From the NCBI GenBank assembly GCA_021795795.1, contig JAJYPA010000038.1, forward strand, positions 1 through 32,133: 32,133 bases of DNA, read 5' to 3'. The stretch comes from Pseudomonadota bacterium. GTDB taxonomy: Bacteria > Pseudomonadota > Gammaproteobacteria > Halothiobacillales > Halothiobacillaceae. A model generated the notes under the pieces. It was not told where the DNA came from. It worked only from the letters and a program-made list of their open reading frames with translations, and made no database searches. Position 1 is the stretch's first letter; the number at the start of each line of letters is the position of its first letter. Below, one piece after another: positions 27,482 through 32,133 of this stretch. The translations under genes and the position numbers were made by a program.

Positions 27482-27593
27482 GCTCGGACCAGTACACGCC
27501 CGGCCCGAGCTCCGCATTTCAATGACGTAAGTCATTGAGCGGCAGAGCATCCATGCCCTGCACGGGAAGGTCTGCATTTGTGCAGACCTTCCC
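27482..27593. repeat. Cluster of inverted repeats in the modE upstream region
   Basis: 27420-27705 has no gene I can support. It contains three hairpins in a row: GCTCGG/CCGAGC (about 27482-27510), TCAATGAC/GTCATTGA with loop GTAA (27519-27538), and a perfect 13-bp stem GGGAAGGTCTGCA (27564-27576) with TGCAGACCTTCCC (27581-27593) around TTTG. There is no poly-T tail, so it is not a standard terminator. It may be a structured leader, an extragenic repeat or an end of a lost element. Confidence 0.6.
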
Positions 27594-27705
27594 TACTAGC
27601 CTGTCGGACTTAAGGAATCGTAGCGAAAATCGATCTGGGCTAGGACAGATTTTGCCGCTTTTGCAGGGAAATAGTGCGCTCTATTGCCCAAAAAAGCTGT
27701 GAACT

Positions 27706-28002
27706 ATGAGCGGCCCAACTGATGACGATTCTGACTCAGACATAAACCTCAAGGCCAATATTCATCCCAAAGCGCGCACCACCCCGATGATTCGGGCAGA
27801 GATTCAAGCTTTCCTCGATCGCTACCTGTGTTGTCATGGGATCTTACGCCTGGCGGATCTCTATCCTGAGGTTGAAGGCGAAAAACCCGCCAAGAAGACC
27901 TTCAAGGACTATGATCCCGGCTTTATGCATGCATGTGGACACCACATGCCTGCCCCAGATGCCGCCGAACAATTATCCAGTACTGGAGATTGCCATAGAT
28001 GA
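27706..28002 (+). pseudogene. IS481-type transposase remnant
   Basis: A 98-codon frame that joins two separated parts of an IS481-family transposase. NIHPKARTTPMIRAEIQ is the N-terminal start of the HTH region, and FLDRYLCCHGILRLADLYPE with KKTFKDYDPGFMH comes from just before the catalytic core. The HTH region between them is missing, as if deleted in frame. After PGFMH the family continues with VD and a PQM motif. Here that continuation is one frame over (MHVDTTCLPQMP, in the frame starting 27836), so there is also a frameshift, and the rest of the transposase is absent. No terminal repeats are recognisable. Confidence 0.7.
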
Positions 28003-28053
28003 AGGAATTTCAGAACAATAACTATTGGGCAAATAGCAACTCGTAAGTGCGAC

Positions 28054-28188
28054 TCAACAGGTTAGAATAAAGGGAGCTAAGGTATGATCATTGCTTTTTG
28101 TTTTGCCAAGAATAAAAGCACACCACAGGGCTTCCATGGTTTGCAACTGTTCTTGTGTGGTCATTTTTTCAATGTCGAGCGCATTCAT
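28054..28188 (-). pseudogene. Truncated addiction-module antitoxin
   Basis: The ATG at 28188 has AGGAG 6 bp upstream and reads MNALDIEKMTTQEQLQTMEALW, which matches the start of addiction-module antitoxins (TIGR02574/Unstab_antitox, about 70-75 residues). After residue 22 the resemblance ends and the frame runs out after about 44 residues (ILGKTKSNDHTLAPFILTC). The C-terminal half that binds the RelE-type toxin is gone, and no toxin gene is next to it. The frame extends upstream to 28266, but that part is not family-like. Confidence 0.65.
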
Positions 28189-28771
28189 ACGGACTCCTGA
28201 AATTGGACTGCCTTCGTTAGAAGCGAACAACATGCGCCCGGTCGATGGGGGATGCTTATGCCACAACTTTTGCTAGTCCAAGCACTTCGATCAGCCCGCC
28301 AAGGAATGAACGGGAAAAATTTACCGAAAAAAACTGATTCTAATTTTTCAAAACCCCTAATAGCCATAGCACAAACTTTTAGGGGATTTTTATGCGTCGA
28401 GTTTTCACGGTTTCGGCTTCATTGGCGACGATTCGGTTGGACTCATCACCAATCACCGCCAGCACGGTTTATCGCGCATTCAGCAGATTCATGAGTTTTG
28501 TATCGACCATGATTTCCTGCGCTGGCTATCTGCAAACTAAAACGCGTGGATTGCTGGTCTATGGCAGCTTACAGGCTTTTGCGCCACGTACTACTGTTCC
28601 GCTGATTCGCATTAGAGAGTCGCAAGAAGGGAAAAATCATGATGCTGCGGTTGCGTAATCGTCGGAGGGTGGACATGTTTCTTCAAGATACCTCGCCAAA
28701 CGCAGCAAAACCAGCCATGCGACGGCAGCGAGCGGGAGTGGCGGTGCCTAAAAATACTGACCAGCGCGCTC
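28189..28771. other. Gene-free stretch with decayed sequence
   Basis: Several short open frames are present, but none resembles a protein family I know or has a good start. An inverted repeat CCCCTAA/TTAGGGG followed by ATTTTT (28354-28390) could be a weak terminator on the plus strand. One out-of-start frame around 28410-28530 (GLITNHRQHGLSRIQQIHEF) looks protein-like but is unrecognised. I take the stretch as relic mobile DNA. Confidence 0.4.
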
Positions 28772-29050
28772 GTGGCGAGGTTTGGTTCGTATGCCGCGCT
28801 GCCGTTTCACGGTGCGGTTCTGCGGCAGCGGCGCATTCTGGATGTTGGGTTCCCTTGGTTTAAGCTGGCCGATGCGATCGACGATTGGCAGTACCACGGG
28901 AAGCGGTTAGATGACTTCAAGTGCTACCGCCTCTTGGTTTTGAATGGCTGGTCTGTTCTAAGCTTCGAGGTTGGTGAGGTCAGGAATGACCCGGAGTATT
29001 GCGTTGCAACCTTGGTGCAGTGCATCCGAAGCCTAGAAAGTCGGAGCTAG
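28772..29050 (+). pseudogene. Degraded Vsr/DUF559-like endonuclease fragment
   Basis: A 92-codon frame whose C-terminal two thirds resemble the phage and plasmid Vsr/DUF559-type PD-(D/E)xK nucleases: FPWFKLADAIDDWQYHGK, then LVLNGWSVLSFEVGEVRNDPE and CVATLVQCIRSLE. In the family the core reads roughly KLAVEIDGW; here the Glu position is changed (ADAIDDW), and a few residues around DFKCYRLLV seem lost. The N-terminal part is not convincing. I therefore treat it as inactive. It ends 10 bp before the AlpA-like gene and runs in the same direction. Confidence 0.55.
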
Positions 29051-29059
29051 TAACTTGTT

Positions 29060-29345
29060 ATGACCAGATACGAAACTGAACACCGCCAGATTAATAATCT
29101 TGTCGGGCGTATTGACGCATTGATCGGCAAGATCACCATCGAATTAAGCGCGCTATGGACAGTGCGCGACATAGGCGCGTATCTTTCACCTCGGTGAAAC
29201 CACCGTGATGCAGAAAATCTCTTGTGCTACTGATTTCTCGAAGCCGATCAATGTCACCGGCGAATCAAAAGGGCGACGCTGGAAGCCAGCCGAGGTCAAG
29301 GCGTGGGTAGAAGGCCGACGCGAGATATTACCGCGCCAAAGATAA
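29060..29345 (+). pseudogene. AlpA-family phage regulator/excisionase, one-base frameshift
   Basis: The ATG at 29060 follows GGAG and reads MTRYETEHRQINNLVGRID, then the AlpA/MerR-type HTH start LWTVRDIGAYL. It hits a TGA three codons later. The second frame then carries the rest of the domain: LGETTVMQKISC, DFSKPINVTG, GRRWKPAEVKAWVEGRRE, ending at 29345. Removing one T from TTT at 29184-29186 gives AYLHLGETTVMQK, a normal HTH. AlpA proteins control or assist excision of integrative elements. It lies 80 bp from the 3' end of tRNA-Leu(CAG), the expected place for the end of an integrated element. Confidence 0.78.
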
Positions 29346-29425
29346 GTGCGGGCGTAAGCTGGTGCCGTAGTTACGCCAGATTTACGCCAAATACAATGTA
29401 ACAATATGATTTATAAGACTGATCT

Positions 29426-29509
<84 letters not shown>

Positions 29510-29521
29510 TTTGAGTCGCGA

Positions 29522-29550
29522 ATGTTAGGCAGAATTTTAATCTTTGTCAA
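29522..29550 (-). promoter_or_regulatory. Promoter of tRNA-Leu(CAG)
   Basis: On the minus strand a consensus TTGACA (29545-29550), a 17-bp spacer and TAACAT (29522-29527) are followed by a GC-rich TCGCGAC, 12 bp before the tRNA 5' end. Confidence 0.75.
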
Positions 29551-29673
29551 TAATGAAGTGCGGTTGTTTGCCTCAAACCAACGGCCATGGTCGGCCTGCT
29601 GGCGGGTAATTCACAAATCCAACGGGTATTCGGGTAAATTAGCGGCTATTTTATTGCTATCTGTGAGGGGTCC

Positions 29674-30444
29674 ATGTCCAGCATCTATTTAGAAACGGCA
29701 CTTGCCGCCGCCCGTGCCGCCGAAACGGTTGTTCGCAAATATTGGCAGCAGAACGTGGATATCACCATCAAGGCGGATGCCTCGCCGGTTACGGTGGCCG
29801 ATGTGGAAACGGAAGAGGCTATTAAGGCGGTTATTCTCAAGCAGTTTCCCGATCATGGTTTCTATGGTGAGGAGACGGGCAAAACCCGTCCTGATGCTGA
29901 ATATTCCTGGCTGGTCGACCCTATTGATGGCACCAAGAGCTTCGTGCGTGAATACCCGTTTTTTTCGACCCAGATTGCTTTGATGCATGGCAACGAACTG
30001 ATTCTGGGTGTTTCGAGTGCCCCGGTGTTTGGCGAATATGCCTATGCGGAGCAGGGCGGCGGCGCCTTCTGGATGGATAAGGCAGCGAGGGTGAGCCGGA
30101 TTGATACGGTAGCTGCGGCTACATTATCTGTGGGCAATCTCAAGACGCTGGCTGCCAATCCGACCGGATGGGCCGGTTTGTCGAGTATGGTGCGCGAAGT
30201 CAATCGCACGCGGGGTTATGGCGATTTCTACCATTACCATTTGCTGGCCCGTGGCGCGATTGATCTGGTTGTCGAGTCCGATGTCAACGTGCTGGATGTC
30301 GCTGCCCTGTCGGTCATTGTTCGAGAGGCCGGTGGCGTGTTTACCGATCTTGAAGGTAAGCCGGTTGGGTTGGAAACGACGACCGTGTGCGCAGCGGCGA
30401 CGCCTGCATTACATAGTGAAGCTCGTCGCCGATTGGGTTATTGA
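29674..30444 (+). CDS. Inositol-monophosphatase-family phosphatase (HisN-like)
   Basis: Mg2+-dependent phosphatase of 256 residues. The three metal-site motifs are present: GEETG (about 70), DPIDGTKSF (about 89-97) and NVLDVAAL (about 208-215). SPVTVADVETEEAIKA and FPDHGFYGEE near the start, and RTRGYGDFYHYHLLARGAIDLVVE later, are close to the histidinol-phosphatase (HisN) branch rather than SuhB or CysQ. The true substrate could be histidinol phosphate, inositol phosphate or 3'-phosphoadenosine nucleotides. GAGGGG lies 3 bp before the ATG. It appears to be the first gene of a short plus-strand unit with the DUF4282-like gene 62 bp downstream. Confidence 0.9.
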   Translation: MSSIYLETALAAARAAETVVRKYWQQNVDITIKADASPVTVADVETEEAIKAVILKQFPDHGFYGEETGKTRPDAEYSWLVDPIDGTKSFVREYPFFSTQIALMHGNELILGVSSAPVFGEYAYAEQGGGAFWMDKAARVSRIDTVAAATLSVGNLKTLAANPTGWAGLSSMVREVNRTRGYGDFYHYHLLARGAIDLVVESDVNVLDVAALSVIVREAGGVFTDLEGKPVGLETTTVCAAATPALHSEARRRLGY

Positions 30445-30506
30445 AATTTGTCTTCGTTTGGAATGCCCGTGTCATGATCAATAGAGGGCTGGCTTGAGCT
30501 AAAGCT

Positions 30507-30833
30507 ATGGATGAGTTACTTGGTTTTTTGAGTTTTAACCGGTACGTTAGCCCCTACGCTTTGTTGGTGTTCTATTACCTTGGCGCGGTGTTGATGCCAC
30601 TGGCGATGATCGTTTTCTGGATTTGGCTCAGACGGCGGTATCCCGCACTGAAAGCGGTACAAGGTCAGGTTGCTGATTTGCGCAAACGTGTGTTGAGCCC
30701 GGTCCAATGGATAGGGATTTTGCTAGCCTGTATCTTCTGTTTTCTGCTCGCAGAGCTTTTTTGGCGCATGATGTTTGAATTCATGATGGCCTATTTTCAT
30801 ATTGCGATCGATCTGCAAATGCTGGTGCGCTAA
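30507..30833 (+). CDS. DUF4282-like small membrane protein
   Basis: A 108-residue protein with two hydrophobic segments (YALLVFYYLGAVLMPLAMIVFWIW and IGILLACIFCFLLAEL). The start FLSFNRYVSPYALLVFYYLG and the end WRMMFEFMMAYFHI fit the DUF4282 pattern of an N-terminal FxxFxxxVTP motif and a C-terminal (L/F)xxxFxI motif. Function is unknown. No strong ribosome site precedes the ATG at 30507. It is convergent with the anti-sigma gene, 52 bp apart. Confidence 0.6.
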   Translation: MDELLGFLSFNRYVSPYALLVFYYLGAVLMPLAMIVFWIWLRRRYPALKAVQGQVADLRKRVLSPVQWIGILLACIFCFLLAELFWRMMFEFMMAYFHIAIDLQMLVR

Positions 30834-30885
30834 CCAGCGTGGGTTTTTCGATGGCTCTTCATGCTGACTGTTTTTGCTAGGGGGC

Positions 30886-31530
30886 TTACCAGCGCAGCAA
30901 AGTTTTCCCGAGTAGGGCACCGATTACGACAGGTATCAGGATACCCAGCAAATACCACGTGCCGATGAACGGTGCGCCCATTTCAGGGCAATGCAGACTG
31001 TACACAACCGCACCCCAGCCACCAGACATCAAACCGACAGCAGCACCCGCCAGCACCAATTGAGTGGGCGCCAGGCTGCGCATGGCCCATAGTAAGACAA
31101 TGAAAATGGGCGCGGACAGCATGGTTATTAACAAGGGGCATTCGTACCAGGTTTCACCGAGCAGCATGTGCCATCGCTGGGTTGACGGTGCGTGCGCCAC
31201 CAGAATCAACGATAAAAGCCAAATGAGGCCGATCGGGAACGTCATGGCCCAGAGTGTGCGGTTGATTGCCCCCCCCTCCGGTCGCGCGACTTTCTTGACG
31301 GCAATCAGTCCAATCAGCCCCATGCTGAACGCGAATGCGAGTTTCACCCAGAACATGGGCAGCATACTTGCCGATTTAAGATCAGGGCGCAGCCCTAAAA
31401 CAGCCAGCATCAGGCCAAAAGACGCAATTAACCCGATACCTAAAGCCATGATCAGTCGTTTGGCGACAACATGACGGGGAACGGCTACATCGCCCTGTGC
31501 CAGCATGAGAATCAGATCGTCCGTTTTCAT
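30886..31530 (-). CDS. NrsF-type (DUF1109) membrane anti-sigma factor
   Basis: 214 residues with a short cytoplasmic N-terminus (MKTDDLILMLAQGDVAV) and six membrane helices, the layout of NrsF/DUF1109 anti-sigma proteins. They hold a cognate ECF sigma factor at the inner membrane until a stress signal, reported as metal or oxidant stress for some members. The ending GAPFIGTWYLLGILIPVVIGALLG and the block GGWGAVVYSLHCPE are typical. It overlaps the sigma gene by 4 nt (ATGA). With the 5' end of the sigma gene apparently displaced by an IS256 element, the pair may no longer be regulated normally. Confidence 0.88.
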   Translation of the reverse strand: MKTDDLILMLAQGDVAVPRHVVAKRLIMALGIGLIASFGLMLAVLGLRPDLKSASMLPMFWVKLAFAFSMGLIGLIAVKKVARPEGGAINRTLWAMTFPIGLIWLLSLILVAHAPSTQRWHMLLGETWYECPLLITMLSAPIFIVLLWAMRSLAPTQLVLAGAAVGLMSGGWGAVVYSLHCPEMGAPFIGTWYLLGILIPVVIGALLGKTLLRW

Positions 31531-31973
31531 GGTTTACCTCGAAATAATGTATGCAGTTTTTTGAGCCCTCGGTGAACCCCCACCTTGACTGCCGACTCCG
31601 TAAGACCGGTGCGTTCTGCGGTTTCAGCCACGGACAGTCCTTCCAACTTGGTCAGAATAATGGGCAGGCGCATTTGATCGGGCAGGAGCGCGAGCATGTT
31701 GTGTACATCGCGCCGGGCATCCGCCGCTTCGTCTTCGGATGGCATGAACAGCGTCGTGTCCTCGTCGAGTGGATCATTTTGCTTGTCGTAACATTCGTGC
31801 CGCCTGAGCATGTCAATCAGTTTGTATTTGGCAATGGCATAAATCCAGGCTGTGGCGGGTTGGCTGCGATCATAGGTATGACGCTTATTGTGAATGGCCA
31901 GTAAGGATTCCTGTACCAAGTCTTCCACCTCATCGGGAAGGGATGCCAGGCGACGACGAAAATAACCGCGCAA
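31527..31973 (-). CDS. ECF RNA polymerase sigma factor, 5' end displaced by IS
   Basis: Sigma-70 family protein of the group paired with NrsF. Region 2 reads LPDEVEDLVQESLLAIH, RHTYDRSQPATAWIYAIAKYKLIDMLR; region 4 reads LPDQMRLPIILTKLEGLSVAETAERTGLTESAVKVGVHRG. The frame listed starts at a TTG (31973) with AAGGAG 12 bp upstream. The homology goes further, however: upstream codons give YHLFLKELAGLL, typical of this family, and stop at about 32008 where the sequence changes to an IS256-type terminus. The usual N-terminal 20-30 residues are therefore missing. The remaining protein still has both DNA-binding regions and could be partly active if translated from the TTG. Confidence 0.85.
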   Translation of the reverse strand: MRGYFRRRLASLPDEVEDLVQESLLAIHNKRHTYDRSQPATAWIYAIAKYKLIDMLRRHECYDKQNDPLDEDTTLFMPSEDEAADARRDVHNMLALLPDQMRLPIILTKLEGLSVAETAERTGLTESAVKVGVHRGLKKLHTLFRGKP

Positions 31974-32008
31974 TAAACCCGCCAGCTCCTTGAGAAAAAG
32001 ATGATACG

Positions 32009-32133
32009 AGGGTGTACAAATAACTGTGTAACTGGTTATCTGCGACTAACGAGAAGGAGGAGAACCAATGACCATTACCCAGAAGAAGACCGATGCCCTG
32101 CTCGACGAGCTTCTGAAAGGCTGCCGCACGCCG
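32009..32133 (+). mobile_element. IS256-family element, left end (cut by window edge)
   Basis: From about 32009 the sequence changes to GAGGGTGTACAAATAACTGT, typical of an IS256-family terminal repeat, followed by a short leader and the transposase start. The other end is outside the window, so the inverted repeat and target duplication cannot be checked. It breaks the 5' end of the ECF sigma gene. Confidence 0.7.
32068..32133 (+). CDS. IS256-family transposase, first 22 codons
   Basis: The ATG at 32068 has a strong GGAGGAG ribosome site 6 bp upstream. It reads MTITQKKTDALLDELLKGCR, then TP, at the window edge. The DALLDELLKGC start is characteristic of the IS256/MULE group of transposases. 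Only the first 22 residues are visible, so completeness and activity are unknown. Confidence 0.75.
   Translation, partial: MTITQKKTDALLDELLKGCRTP

Noticed and set aside
27482..27600. CRISPR array
   Set aside because: The repeats here are three different hairpins, not regularly spaced identical direct repeats; no cas gene is present in the window.
28392..28658. An 88-codon plus-strand ORF in the relic region
   Set aside because: No recognisable domain or ribosome site; another frame of the same DNA looks more protein-like, so neither can be supported as a gene.
29186..29404. A 72-codon minus-strand ORF before tRNA-Leu(CAG)
   Set aside because: It is antisense to the second half of the AlpA-like gene, which has clear family motifs on the plus strand.

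Overview
The window (about 32 kb, moderately GC-rich) reads as a chromosomal segment of a gammaproteobacterium. The best fit I can suggest from gene content is a sulfur-oxidiser-like lineage such as Halothiobacillus, but this is inference only. Core genes (photolyase, PriA, PII protein GlnB, glycine oxidase ThiO, RelA, molybdate operon, inositol-monophosphatase family enzyme) alternate with four tRNA genes and with accessory or decaying DNA.

Layout. 1-466: 5' part of a membrane protein gene (-). 594-2054: photolyase (-). 2143-6356: two-gene RND efflux operon (+). 6453-6529: tRNA-Pro(GGG). 6744-12751: five-gene type I restriction-modification operon hsdM-hsdS-zeta-like kinase-small ORF-hsdR. 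12772-14414: a dead IS3-family element. 14538-14624: tRNA-Leu(CAA). The 3' ends of the two tRNA genes both face the restriction island, and each is followed by a short tandem repeat of the kind seen at integrase arm sites. 14804-17439: priA and glnB. 17589-18764: thiO (-). 18828-18901: tRNA-Gly(CCC). 18981-19691: VIT/CCC1 transporter (-). 19885-22005: relA (+). 22186-22773: secreted DUF3365 haem protein (+).

27392 down to 22807 (-) is the molybdate block: modE, then modA, modB, modC, and 18 bp further a TauE/SafE-type permease whose reading frame is broken at an A6 run. Internal terminators separate modE from modA and modA from modB.

27420-29425 is a graveyard lying against the 3' end of tRNA-Leu(CAG) (29426-29509, -). 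It holds strong hairpins, an IS481-type transposase remnant with an internal deletion, a truncated addiction-module antitoxin, a decayed Vsr/DUF559-like nuclease, and an AlpA-type regulator with a one-base frameshift. I read it as the relic of one or more integrated elements. After it come an IMPase/HisN-like phosphatase, a DUF4282-like membrane protein, and an ECF sigma/NrsF-type anti-sigma pair (-). At the right edge an IS256-family element (transposase starting at 32068) appears to have landed in the 5' end of the sigma gene.

The most interesting accessory system is the restriction operon carrying a zeta-toxin-like kinase and an unrecognised 69-residue protein between hsdS and hsdR. The most interesting lesions are the IS256 insertion in the sigma gene, the homopolymer frameshift in the mod-linked permease, and the IS3 transposase whose second catalytic Asp has become Glu.
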